Of a DNA stretch of 64,000 nt, positions 43,909 to 52,419 are shown piece after piece (positions within the stretch are counted from its first letter, which is position 1; each line of letters starts with the position of its first letter). The DNA lies in assembly GCA_001596135.1 (NCBI GenBank), contig CP014773.1, forward strand, positions 1,674,001 through 1,738,000, in the 5' to 3' direction. Source of the stretch: Mucilaginibacter sp. PAMC 26640. GTDB taxonomy: Bacteria > Bacteroidota > Bacteroidia > Sphingobacteriales > Sphingobacteriaceae. The notes beneath the pieces were generated by a model that did not search any database, was not told the origin of the DNA, and saw nothing but the letters and a program-made list of their open reading frames with translations. A program made the translations under genes and the position numbers.

Positions 43909-45678
43909 ATGAGCAAGATCAAATTATATATTCTCCCATTATTGCTTTTTTTTACCAGGAGCACTTACGCGCAGCTGCCGCCGGTTTTTGCCGGTACACA
44001 TCTTAAAGATGTGCAAACCGAGGAGACTGTTCGGCGGTATCTTTCACCTGTGCGCATTTTATGGCAAGCGCCGGGTGCGGCCAGCCATATCAAAAATGCC
44101 GAACGCTTATTGAAGCCGGGTGATGGACAGGCCGACCTTTCGGGTAAGGACCTGTGCGTAATGGAAAATGATGCTACCGGCAAAGCTGGCTTACTGCTGG
44201 ATTTTGGCCGCGAAATGCACGGCGGGCTGCAGCTGGTTACCGATCAATCCCGGGGAGGCAAACCGGTGAGGGTTCGCATCAGGTTTGGCGAATCAGCAAG
44301 TGAGGCCATGAGCGACATCGATACTGTAAAGGGTGCAACCAATGACCATGCCATGCGCGATTTTGTGATCTCGCTGCCCTGGCTGGGTAAACTGGAGGTG
44401 GGTAACACCGGTTTCCGGTTTGTGCGGATAGATCTGCTGGATGATAATGCACAGCTAAAACTTAAAGAAGCACGCGCAATTTTCATTTACCGCGATATTC
44501 CGTACCTCGGCTCGTTCAAAAGCAGTGATACCTTACTAAACAAGATCTGGATGACCGGGGCTTATACCGTACACCTCAATATGCAGGATTATCTTTGGGA
44601 TGGCATCAAACGCGACCGCCTGGTTTGGGTGGGTGATATGCACCCCGAAACATCAACCATAGCAGCGGTGTTTGGTAATAGCAATGTGGTAACCAAAAGC
44701 CTGGATCTGGCACGTGACATTACCCCATTGCCCGAATACATGAACGGTATGGTGTCTTACTCGATGTGGTGGGTTCTCATTCAGCGCGATTGGTATATGC
44801 ACAACGGCGACCTGGCCTATCTAAAAAAGCAAAAAATATACTTAACTGCTTTGCTCAATCAGTTTGCTCAAAAAATTGATGCCAATAACAGCGAAAGCCT
44901 GAACGATGGTGCCCGCTTTTTAGACTGGCCCTCCAGCACTGACCCGAAGGCAATCCACGCGGGCCTGCAGGCTATGCTGGTGATGACTTTAAATGCCGGG
45001 GCAGAGCTCAGCACGGTTTTAAATGATCCTGCTACCGCAGCCCGGTGCAAAGCCGCGGTAGCCAATTTGAAAAAGAACGTACCCGATCCGGGCAGTTCCA
45101 AACAAGCGGCGGCTTTGCTTTCGCTCTCGGGCCTGATGCCGGCTGAAAAGGCAAACCAGATCCTGTCGGCAGGCGGCGTACACAATTACTCCACCTTTTT
45201 TGGCTATTACATGCTGAACGCCAAAGCTAATGCAGGGGATTACCAGGGTGGGGTGGATGCTATCCGCAATTATTGGGGGCCTATGCTCTCATTAGGTGCA
45301 ACCACCTTTTGGGAAGATTTTAATATCGACTGGCTGCCCAATGCATCAAGAATAGATGAACTGGTGCCTGCAGGTAAAAAAGATATCCATGGGGATTACG
45401 GCGCGTTTTGTTATAAAGGGTTTCGGCATAGTTTAAGCCACGGCTGGGCGTCGGGCCCAACGCCATGGCTTACCCAATATGTGCTGGGCGTTAATTTAAT
45501 GGCGCCGGGTTGCCGGGTATTAAAGATTGCACCGCATTTGGGCGATCTGAAATATGCAGAAGGCACTTTCCCCACGCCGTTGGGTATTGTCAGCATCAAA
45601 AATACAAGGCTGGCGAATGGCAGCGTTAATATTGAAGTGAAAGCGCCAAAGGGTATTAAAATTATAAAGGTTAAATGA
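43909..45678 (+). CDS. Alpha-L-rhamnosidase-like six-hairpin glycoside hydrolase, GH78 family
   Basis: A 589-aa exported enzyme; signal peptide 1-22 (FFTRSTYA-Q). A jelly-roll domain (about 60-190, LLLDFGREMHGGLQLVTD) precedes the (alpha/alpha)6 barrel. The GH78 active-site stretch reads DGIKRDRLVWVGD (D231 to D243). Bacillus RhaB has Glu at the position of D236, so the general acid here would be Asp. That variant is common in the DGxKRDRxxWxGD subgroup. A C-terminal beta domain closes the protein (APHLGDLKYAEGTFPTPLGI). It should remove rhamnose together with the GH106 enzyme encoded 7 bases upstream. Substrate range cannot be read; some subgroup members act on other sugars. Confidence 0.85.
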   Translation: MSKIKLYILPLLLFFTRSTYAQLPPVFAGTHLKDVQTEETVRRYLSPVRILWQAPGAASHIKNAERLLKPGDGQADLSGKDLCVMENDATGKAGLLLDFGREMHGGLQLVTDQSRGGKPVRVRIRFGESASEAMSDIDTVKGATNDHAMRDFVISLPWLGKLEVGNTGFRFVRIDLLDDNAQLKLKEARAIFIYRDIPYLGSFKSSDTLLNKIWMTGAYTVHLNMQDYLWDGIKRDRLVWVGDMHPETSTIAAVFGNSNVVTKSLDLARDITPLPEYMNGMVSYSMWWVLIQRDWYMHNGDLAYLKKQKIYLTALLNQFAQKIDANNSESLNDGARFLDWPSSTDPKAIHAGLQAMLVMTLNAGAELSTVLNDPATAARCKAAVANLKKNVPDPGSSKQAAALLSLSGLMPAEKANQILSAGGVHNYSTFFGYYMLNAKANAGDYQGGVDAIRNYWGPMLSLGATTFWEDFNIDWLPNASRIDELVPAGKKDIHGDYGAFCYKGFRHSLSHGWASGPTPWLTQYVLGVNLMAPGCRVLKIAPHLGDLKYAEGTFPTPLGIVSIKNTRLANGSVNIEVKAPKGIKIIKVK

Positions 45679-45693
45679 TAAATTGCCGCAACA

Positions 45694-46533
45694 ATGAGAA
45701 TTATCAAACTAACAGTTGCTGTTTTATTGGGCATAGGCTTGCTTAGCTCATTCAGCAACCGGGAAACAACCTGGGTGGCCATCGGCGATTCGATCACTTA
45801 CCTGAACGATCACCGTAATGAAACGGCGAACCGCGTTACTAAAGGCTATTTGACTGGTGTTGCCGAGCATTTTCCTGGGCTGCATTACATCAATAAGGGA
45901 TACAACGGATGGACATCAGGCAATATAGCCAGCCGGATAGATAGCCTGGGCCTCACCAAAGCCGATACCTATTCGGTATTTTTAGGCACGAATGACTGGT
46001 GGCAGGGCAGGCCACTGGGTGCGCTGGCGGATTACAAAACCAATAGAGGCAATGCCACGGTTTATGGATCCTTCCGGATCATTATCAATAAAATCCGCAG
46101 CCTCAAACCGCAGGCAAAAATCCTGCTGATCACCCCGATGCAGCGTGGTGACTTTGTATACATCAACGATGCTAAGAACAATGCATTTGGCTCTTACAAA
46201 TCCAAAAACGGGCAAACGCTGGCAGCTTTTGCCGATGCAATAGATTCGATAGGGCAATTTGAAAAGATCCCGGTGGTGGACCTTTATCACAACAAAAAAT
46301 TAGCGGTTGAAAAGGCTGTAAAGTTCAAGCGTTTAAAAGACCCGGTAACTGGTTTATACGTCAATTATAAATATCCCGGGTACATAGCAGTGCCGTTTAA
46401 CCCGGTTACAGATGAATATCCCTACCCGACAGCGGCCAGCAACGTAACTTTTGATGGTTTGCATCCCTCAGATAAAGGATATGCCATCATCACCAAAGCG
46501 ATAATTAAGCAATTTGAGCAACTGGGGTTATGA
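45694..46533 (+). CDS. Secreted SGNH/GDSL hydrolase
   Basis: A 279-aa esterase-type hydrolase with a short N-terminal signal (1-20). The SGNH blocks are present: GDS with nucleophile S33 (VAIGDSITYLND), block III VFLGTNDWW with Asn, and D254-x-x-H257 in DGLHPSDKGY. A conserved Gly block is near IASRIDS. The family includes rhamnogalacturonan acetylesterases, which would fit the neighbouring rhamnosidases, but the acyl substrate is inferred from context only. It starts 15 bases after the GH78 stop and is the last gene of the polymer-degrading set. Confidence 0.87.
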   Translation: MRIIKLTVAVLLGIGLLSSFSNRETTWVAIGDSITYLNDHRNETANRVTKGYLTGVAEHFPGLHYINKGYNGWTSGNIASRIDSLGLTKADTYSVFLGTNDWWQGRPLGALADYKTNRGNATVYGSFRIIINKIRSLKPQAKILLITPMQRGDFVYINDAKNNAFGSYKSKNGQTLAAFADAIDSIGQFEKIPVVDLYHNKKLAVEKAVKFKRLKDPVTGLYVNYKYPGYIAVPFNPVTDEYPYPTAASNVTFDGLHPSDKGYAIITKAIIKQFEQLGL

Positions 46534-46675
46534 AGCAGTGCAGCAGGGAGCAAGCTGGCAATTTGTCAATTTTTGCTAAGTTGAAAGTTTATGATTTATA
46601 TTCGCCCGCTGCGGCTTTGCCGGTTTAGATAAGAAAATTAATACAACAAAATAAGTATAACCGCGTAATCATTAC

Positions 46676-47425
46676 ATGAAAGTAGGCCTTTTTATCCCTT
46701 GCTACGTCGATCAGTTTTATCCCGGCGCAGCTATCGCCACACTGGAGTTGCTTGAAAAGCTTGGTGTGGAGGTGGCTTATCCGGCTCAGCAAACCTGCTG
46801 CGGGCAGCCTATGGCCAATTCCGGTTACGAACACCTAACCGGGGGTTGCAATGATCTGTTTGTAAAAAACTTTGCAGCGTATGATTACATCGTATCACCC
46901 TCTGGCAGTTGTGCCCTGCACATTAAGGAGCACCTGCACGCGCAAGATAACGAGCAAGCTGCACTCGGGATCCGCAAAAAGATCTATGAGCTTACGGAGT
47001 TTTTAACCGATGTATTAAAAGTAGAAAAATTAACCGCGAAGTTTCCGCACAAGGTGGGGCTGCATCAAAGCTGCCACGGGCAACGCGGACTCAAACTAGC
47101 GCAAATGACGGAGCTGACTGCTGCGCCTTTTTCTAAACCCGGCAGTTTGTTAAATATGGTGGAAGGCATACAAATGGTGGAGCTTACGCGGGCAGACGAG
47201 TGCTGTGGTTTCGGCGGTACTTTTTGCGTGGCAGAGGAGGCGGTATCTGCCAAGATGGGTAAGGATCGCGTGGCTGACCATATCCAGAATGGTGCGGAAT
47301 ATATCACGGCTGCGGATCTGTCCTGCCTGATGCATATGGAAGGCATTTTGAAAAGGCAAAATAGTAAAGTAAAAGTGATCCATATTGCCGAGATATTGAA
47401 CGGTGTAAAGGAGGAAGCGATATGA
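46676..47425 (+). CDS. lutA: L-lactate utilisation protein LutA (Fe-S oxidoreductase subunit)
   Basis: A 249-aa cytoplasmic protein with two CCG domains: C41-C42-G43 in QTCCGQPM and C176-C177-G178 in DECCGFGG, which bind an Fe-S cluster. CDD and GlpC/HdrB proteins share this module. With LutB and LutC it forms the complex that oxidises L-lactate to pyruvate. Length and motifs fit LutA. Its stop overlaps the lutB start by 4 bases (ATGA). Confidence 0.93.
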   Translation: MKVGLFIPCYVDQFYPGAAIATLELLEKLGVEVAYPAQQTCCGQPMANSGYEHLTGGCNDLFVKNFAAYDYIVSPSGSCALHIKEHLHAQDNEQAALGIRKKIYELTEFLTDVLKVEKLTAKFPHKVGLHQSCHGQRGLKLAQMTELTAAPFSKPGSLLNMVEGIQMVELTRADECCGFGGTFCVAEEAVSAKMGKDRVADHIQNGAEYITAADLSCLMHMEGILKRQNSKVKVIHIAEILNGVKEEAI

Positions 47426-48783
47426 AAGACCATGCAGAACTTGCAGAGGCGTTTAATAAAGATGAGCAGCGCGTAGAATGGCACGATGAAACCCTCTGGT
47501 GGGTTCGCCAAAAGCGGGATAAGGCATCTCACCAGATTCCTGATTGGGAGGAATTGCGGGAGGCAGCTTCGCAGATCAAACACAATGTATTGTCAGATCT
47601 GGCTAATTACCTGGAGCAATTTGAAAAGCATGCCATAAGCAATGGTATTAACGTGCACTGGGCGGCCGATGCCAAAGAACACAACGAGATTGTGCTCAGT
47701 ATTTTAAAAAAGCATCAAATTCACCAGATGGTGAAAAGCAAATCGATGCTGACGGAAGAATGCCATCTCAACCATTACCTGGAAGAACAGGGGATCAATG
47801 TGGTGGATTCTGACCTGGGCGAACTTATTGTTCAGCTGGCAAAGGAGCCGCCAAGCCATATCGTATTGCCCTGTATCCACAAAAAGAAAGAAGAAATTGG
47901 CGATATTTTTCACCTGCACCTGGGCAGCGAGAAGGGGGAATCTGACCCGCAGATTTTAACGGAAACTGCCCGGATCCATTTAAGAAACACTTTTTTATCG
48001 CGTAAAGCAGCGCTTACCGGTGTAAATTTTGCCGTGGCAGAAACCGGGGAATTTGTAGTATGTACCAATGAGGGGAACGCAGATATGGGCGCCCACCTGG
48101 CAGATGTGCACATTGCCAGCATGGGGATCGAAAAACTGATCCCTGAACGCAAGCACCTTGGCGTATTTTTACGCTTGCTTACCCGTAGTGCTACCGGGCA
48201 GCCTATTACCACTTATTCCAGTCATTTTAAACGCCCGCGACCAGGGCATGAAATGCATATTATTTTGGTTGATAACGGCCGAAGCATTCAGCTTGGCCGT
48301 GAGGATTTTCGCAATTCGCTTAAATGCATCCGTTGCGGAGCCTGTATGAACACTTGCCCGGTTTACCGGCGCAGTGGCGGGCACAGCTATCATACGGCGG
48401 TAGCAGGGCCGATAGGCTCTATACTGGCGCCGAATTTAGATATGAAGCAATACGCCGACCTGCCATTTGCTTCAACGCTTTGCGGGTCTTGTACCAATGT
48501 TTGCCCGGTTAAGATCGATATCCACGAACAGCTTTACAAATGGCGGCAGGTAATTATAAAAGAAGGTTACGGCGATAAAAAGAAAGCCGCCGCCATGCAG
48601 GCCATGGCCTATACCCTTTCATCGCCAAAAGTTTACCGAGTTGCAGGTAAGGCCGGGAGGTGGGTAATGAAGCACGCGCCTTTTGCCATGAACAACCCGC
48701 TAAATCCCTGGTATAAGCAGCGCGACATGCCCGATGTACCAAAGGAATCATTCGGGGAATGGTACGCGAAGAACAGGTCTTAA
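47422..48783 (+). CDS. lutB: L-lactate utilisation protein LutB (iron-sulfur subunit)
   Basis: A 453-aa cytoplasmic Fe-S protein. The N-terminal LUD domain covers about 60-290 (AVAETGEFVVCTNEGNADMG). Two ferredoxin-type clusters follow: C302, C305, C308 and C312 in CIRCGACMNTCPV, and C354, C357 and C361 in CGSCTNVCPV. The C-terminal DUF3390 tail ends in the Trp-rich FGEWYAKNRS. It carries electrons during L-lactate oxidation. LutA is translationally coupled; LutC follows after an unusual 148-base gap filled by heptamer repeats. Confidence 0.94.
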   Translation: MKDHAELAEAFNKDEQRVEWHDETLWWVRQKRDKASHQIPDWEELREAASQIKHNVLSDLANYLEQFEKHAISNGINVHWAADAKEHNEIVLSILKKHQIHQMVKSKSMLTEECHLNHYLEEQGINVVDSDLGELIVQLAKEPPSHIVLPCIHKKKEEIGDIFHLHLGSEKGESDPQILTETARIHLRNTFLSRKAALTGVNFAVAETGEFVVCTNEGNADMGAHLADVHIASMGIEKLIPERKHLGVFLRLLTRSATGQPITTYSSHFKRPRPGHEMHIILVDNGRSIQLGREDFRNSLKCIRCGACMNTCPVYRRSGGHSYHTAVAGPIGSILAPNLDMKQYADLPFASTLCGSCTNVCPVKIDIHEQLYKWRQVIIKEGYGDKKKAAAMQAMAYTLSSPKVYRVAGKAGRWVMKHAPFAMNNPLNPWYKQRDMPDVPKESFGEWYAKNRS

Positions 48784-48795
48784 GAGGCAAGGGGG

Positions 48796-48916
48796 CAAGA
48801 ATCAAGAGACAAGAATCAAGATATAAGAGACAAGAATTCAAGAGTTAGGAATCAGGAATTCAGGAGTCAGGAGTTAGAAATCAGGAATCAAGAATTCAGG
48901 AGACAGGATCAGGAAA
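48796..48916 (+). repeat. Tandem purine-rich heptamer array between lutB and lutC
   Basis: About 17 consecutive 7-base units with consensus YARGARW (CAAGAAT, CAAGAGA, CAGGAAT, CAGGAGT, TAAGAGA and similar). Three extra T bases (48838, 48860, 48896) and one 6-base unit (48904-48909) are the only breaks in phase. It ends 15 bases before the lutC ATG. Confidence 0.9.
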
Positions 48917-48931
48917 GAGTTAAATAAGAAT

Positions 48932-49537
48932 ATGACTGCAAGGGAAAAGATATTGGCAGATGTACGCCGCAACCAGCCGCCTTTGGTAGCTGCGCCGGGC
49001 GTTACCGGATGGGAAAATAAGCTCTGCGATAAGGCTGATTTGCTGGATACTTTTAAAACGATTGCCGGGAATGTAGGCGGTAAAGTGATTGATGTAAACA
49101 ACGTTGCTGAAATTAAAGATCACCTGAGTATCATTAGCGGCGCAAGGGTATTAACATCCATCCCCGAGCTTTTAGGCGTAGCCAAAGATGCCGCGTTGTT
49201 TGCCAATGAAACCCCGCACGAAATGGCTAATGTAGATTTAGCGATATTACAGGCAGAGTTTGGCGTAGCCGAGAACAGTGCCTTGTGGCTTACCGAAAAG
49301 CAAATGGGTACCCGTGTGCTGCCGTTTATTTGCCAGCACCTGGCCCTGGTGGTGCGCGCGGAAGATATTGTGCCGGATATGCACGCCGCCTACCTGCGTA
49401 CCCAAGGCAGCAATCACGGTTTTGCCACTTTTATAGCCGGCCCATCCAAAACTGCCGACATAGAACAATCGCTGGTATTGGGAGCACACGGGGCAAGGAG
49501 TTTGTTGATTTTTGTTGTGGGGGGAGTGGGCAGCTAA
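48932..49537 (+). CDS. lutC: L-lactate utilisation protein LutC (LUD domain)
   Basis: A 201-aa single LUD-domain protein, third subunit of the Lut lactate-oxidising complex. It shows the family pattern ARVLTSIPELLGV, AEFGVAENSALWLTEKQMG, ADLHAA-like DMHAAYLRT and the conserved C-terminal FIAGPSKTADIEQSLVLGAHGA (split here), where PSKTADIE and GxHG are diagnostic. The ATG at 48932 follows the heptamer array, with AAGAAT just upstream but no clear Shine-Dalgarno. It is followed by the hairpin at 49573. Confidence 0.93.
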   Translation: MTAREKILADVRRNQPPLVAAPGVTGWENKLCDKADLLDTFKTIAGNVGGKVIDVNNVAEIKDHLSIISGARVLTSIPELLGVAKDAALFANETPHEMANVDLAILQAEFGVAENSALWLTEKQMGTRVLPFICQHLALVVRAEDIVPDMHAAYLRTQGSNHGFATFIAGPSKTADIEQSLVLGAHGARSLLIFVVGGVGS

Positions 49538-49572
49538 GGCTTTCTTTCTTTGAGGTAATTTAAGTACAAATA

Positions 49573-49600
49573 AGGCCCCTGATTTTTAAACCAGGGGCCT
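49573..49600. terminator. Hairpin between convergent lutC and the small proline-rich gene
   Basis: AGGCCCCTG pairs perfectly with CAGGGGCCT across about 10 bases. T-tracts are weak on both sides, but the location between two convergent genes supports a shared terminator. Confidence 0.65.
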
Positions 49601-49609
49601 CTTCATATT

Positions 49610-49849
49610 TTAGAACGGACGCGGTGGCGCCGGTGGTCGTGGCGGTAATTTAATGCGCACTTTTCCGCGGCGATGTCTTACTACTCTGCGGCGCGGGCGC
49701 TTGCTGAAAATGTGCAAGGGATCTGGTGGCGGCGGCGGTCTCCTGATCTGGAAGGTTTCCGCTGGTGCCGGCATTAATGGCGATGCATCAGCAAACTCAA
49801 AGCTGGTCATGATGATCACTGCAATTAAAACGGTGCGTATCAGTTTCAT
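49610..49849 (-). CDS. Small proline- and arginine-rich secreted protein, function unknown
   Basis: A 79-aa protein. Residues 1-23 look like a signal peptide (MKLIRTVLIAVIIMTSFEFA-DAS). The mature part is dominated by Pro and Arg: RRPPPPPDP, then a basic block KRPRRRVVRHRRGKVRI and a closing LPPRPPAPPRPF. No cysteines and no recognisable domain. Such basic, Pro-rich tails suggest an unstructured envelope or surface protein. It lies 77 bases after the start of the alpha/beta hydrolase's downstream end and is read in the same direction, so the two may share a transcript. The coding call rests on the signal peptide, the start context and the terminator after it. Confidence 0.6.
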   Translation of the reverse strand: MKLIRTVLIAVIIMTSFEFADASPLMPAPAETFQIRRPPPPPDPLHIFSKRPRRRVVRHRRGKVRIKLPPRPPAPPRPF

Positions 49850-49926
49850 GTTTAATTGGTTAATTTATTGTGTAAGACATCAGTTAAACGCCAAAGTTTA
49901 ATTATTGTTTATCAGAGGTGTTTTCG

Positions 49927-50853
49927 TTATTTGATAACATTGGCGTAAAGAAAGTCTGCGGTGAACTGCCCCGCTTCCAGCCAACGCGATTTGGTGCTTT
50001 TGCCAAGGTTGAACAAAGGGTTGAAGTGCCGCTGCAATTCATGCGAATAACCTTCGTAGATCTTCAGATCGTTGGGGATCTTCAACTCGTCGGCTTTTTC
50101 GTGAATGGACACGCTGCCGAAAAGCGGGGCACTTTTGTGAGTTATGGGCACAATACCATCCTTGCTGCCGTGTACGCTTACGATGGGCACCCGGGCGTTC
50201 TTCAGCCAGTCGGTGTTGAATATTGCGCCCCAATAATTAATTACCCCTGCAACTTTAAGCATTTCGGTTGCTTTAGTGCCCGGGATTGAATCCGGCATAG
50301 CGGCCATTTTACCAAGCTCGGCATTACTGGTGTAGGCTGCTTGAAGGGCGATCATGCCGCCGGCAGAGTTTCCGCCTAAAATGATCTTGTTTGGGTCGAT
50401 ATGATATTGTTTGGCGTTCTTTTTAAAATACGCAACGGCAGTACGGGCATCCTGCACCGCCATATAAGCGCTGGTGAGCAGCTGGTCTACATGCAGGAAC
50501 GGGTAGTGCTTACTTAGCGTATAATTCAGCGCTACGCATACATATCCGCGTTTGGCAAATGTTTCGCTCCATAATTTAATGCCTGATGCGTTTTTTGATC
50601 CGAATTTGAAGCCCCCGCCGTGCATCCATATAATCAGCGGGCGGGCGGTGGCTTTATCACCCGCGGGCTCGTACAAATCAAATAGGTGGGCTTTTTTCTG
50701 GTCTTTATCATCGCCGGGGCTGTAGGTCAAGTCTTCTGTTTTGCTTACATTGGGGAAAACGAAATCCTTGTATCTCACCGGGTTGTTTACTTGGGCAGTC
50801 GTGCTGAAAGTAATCACAAGCAGGGCGACTAACATCATTGGGTGTTTAAACAT
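49927..50853 (-). CDS. Secreted alpha/beta hydrolase (carboxylesterase/lipase-like)
   Basis: A 308-aa serine hydrolase with signal peptide 1-20 (VITFSTTA-Q). The oxyanion motif HGGGF (IIWMHGGGFKFGS), the nucleophile elbow GGNSAGG, the acid in VHGSKDGIVPI and the catalytic His in EGYSHELQRHF are all present. This is the hormone-sensitive lipase or BD-FAE-like class acting on small acyl esters. Closeness to the pectin genes might suggest removal of acetyl or feruloyl groups, but nothing in the sequence fixes the substrate. Divergent from the flexirubin operon. Confidence 0.85.
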   Translation of the reverse strand: MFKHPMMLVALLVITFSTTAQVNNPVRYKDFVFPNVSKTEDLTYSPGDDKDQKKAHLFDLYEPAGDKATARPLIIWMHGGGFKFGSKNASGIKLWSETFAKRGYVCVALNYTLSKHYPFLHVDQLLTSAYMAVQDARTAVAYFKKNAKQYHIDPNKIILGGNSAGGMIALQAAYTSNAELGKMAAMPDSIPGTKATEMLKVAGVINYWGAIFNTDWLKNARVPIVSVHGSKDGIVPITHKSAPLFGSVSIHEKADELKIPNDLKIYEGYSHELQRHFNPLFNLGKSTKSRWLEAGQFTADFLYANVIK

Positions 50854-50931
50854 AATACTTTACATACGTTACAAATTAAACTTCGGCTTGTTTTGCGTGT
50901 CATGTTTATGGAGTAAGTATCACATTGATAG

Positions 50932-50960
50932 TTGCCTGCCGGTCTTTTTTCTTAAATTTG
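50932..50960 (+). promoter_or_regulatory. Promoter of the plus-strand flexirubin operon
   Basis: TTG at 50932-50934, 18 bases, TAAATTTG at 50953-50960: a full Bacteroidota consensus. The first gene begins about 70 bases downstream. Confidence 0.6.
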
Positions 50961-51031
50961 GAATCGGCTCGGCCTAAAAATGAGAGCCGCACAGTGCTTA
51001 TAGCCGCGGCAAAGATGCGATAGATGGTGAG

Positions 51032-52336
51032 TTGGTTACGATAGAGGAATACATGGAATTGATAAAAGAGAAGCCCGAAGGGACCACTTTACTGCAGGAA
51101 AGAAAATTACAGGAACTGTTAGCTTATGTGGCTGCTAATTCCCCGTTCTATAAAGAGCTGTTCGCCCTGCACCAGGTAGATTACCGTACGATCACTTCGG
51201 TTGCCGATCTATCGGTGATCCCCGTTACCACAAAAGATGATCTGCAGCAGCGCAATGACGAATTCCTGTGTGTGGCTCCGCGTGATGTGGTGGAATATAT
51301 GTCTACCTCCGGTACGCTCGGCAGCCCGGTTACTATAGCCCTCACCGAAAACGACCTCAACCGCCTGGCTTACAACGAGTACAATTCTTTCCTGTGCGCC
51401 GAAGGTACCAGCGATGATATCTATCAGCTGATGCTAACGCTGGACAGGCAGTTTATGGCCGGTATCGCCTATTATTCCGGCATTCGTAAATTGGGTGCAG
51501 GGATGGTACGTTTGGGCCCCGGCGTACCTGCTCTGCAATGGGAAACCATTAAGCGCATTAAACCAACAGCTATTGTGGGGGTACCGTCGTTTATTTTAAA
51601 ACTCATACAGTTTGCAAAAGAGACCGGCATCGATGTTAACCAGACATCGGTGAAGAAAGCCATCTGTATCGGAGAGAATATCCGCAATACCGATTTCAGC
51701 CTGAACATTCTCGGTAAAAAAATCACCGAAGCCTGGAATATCCAGCTGTTTTCTACTTACGCCAGTACAGAAATGCAAACCGCTTTTACGGAGTGTACCC
51801 AAGGCAAAGGCGGCCATTACCAGCCTGATCTGCTGATTGTGGAGTTACTGGATGAGCAAAATCAGCCGGTTGCGCCATATACGCCCGGCGAGGTTACCAT
51901 TACCACATTAGGAGTTGAAGGGATGCCGCTGCTGCGCTACAAAACCGGCGATATCTGTATGTATTTTGATGAGCCCTGTGCCTGCGGCCGAACCAGTTTG
52001 CGCCTGTCATCTATCATTGGCCGTAAAAAGCAGATGATCAAATTTAAAGGTACCACGCTGTACCCGCCGGCACTGTTCGATCTGCTGAACGAGCGGGAAG
52101 AGATCCTTGATTTTGTGATAGAAGTGTACCCGGATGAAATTGGGCTCGACCAGGTATTGCTTTACCTGGTGCCCGCCGAAGATAACGAAGAATGCGATCA
52201 CCGCATCAGGGCGTACCTGCAGGCCCGGTTGCGCGTTAGCCCGCATATTAAATACCTATCGGTTGAAGAGATACAAAAAATGCAGTTCAGCGATGCCAGC
52301 CGCAAGCCCATCAAGTTTATAGATAGGCGCCCGTAA
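51032..52336 (+). CDS. AMP-dependent acyl ligase of the phenylacetate-CoA ligase type (probable 4-coumarate activation)
   Basis: A 434-aa adenylate-forming enzyme. The phosphate-binding loop is STSGTLGSPV, the A5-like motif FSTYASTEMQ, the A7-like motif LLRYKTGDI, and the C-terminal hinge KGTTLYPPALFDLL. Length and motifs fit PaaK-like ligases, not full-length 4CL. It is first in an operon with the tyrosine ammonia-lyase, so it probably activates 4-coumarate for loading as the starter of the aryl polyene (inference from flexirubin clusters). TTG at 51032 gives VTIEEYMELIKEKPE, which resembles the usual N-terminus; ATG at 51053 is the alternative. Confidence 0.87.
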   Translation: MVTIEEYMELIKEKPEGTTLLQERKLQELLAYVAANSPFYKELFALHQVDYRTITSVADLSVIPVTTKDDLQQRNDEFLCVAPRDVVEYMSTSGTLGSPVTIALTENDLNRLAYNEYNSFLCAEGTSDDIYQLMLTLDRQFMAGIAYYSGIRKLGAGMVRLGPGVPALQWETIKRIKPTAIVGVPSFILKLIQFAKETGIDVNQTSVKKAICIGENIRNTDFSLNILGKKITEAWNIQLFSTYASTEMQTAFTECTQGKGGHYQPDLLIVELLDEQNQPVAPYTPGEVTITTLGVEGMPLLRYKTGDICMYFDEPCACGRTSLRLSSIIGRKKQMIKFKGTTLYPPALFDLLNEREEILDFVIEVYPDEIGLDQVLLYLVPAEDNEECDHRIRAYLQARLRVSPHIKYLSVEEIQKMQFSDASRKPIKFIDRRP

Positions 52337-52419
52337 TAGCCCGAATTGCTTTTACATAAGGGTGCTTTTGCATATATTTTATACTTTAGCCAATTATTAT
52401 TCACCATCGACAGAAAAAC

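Noticed and set aside
48796..48916. CRISPR array
   Set aside because: Units are 7 bases and contiguous, with no spacers and no cas genes in the window.
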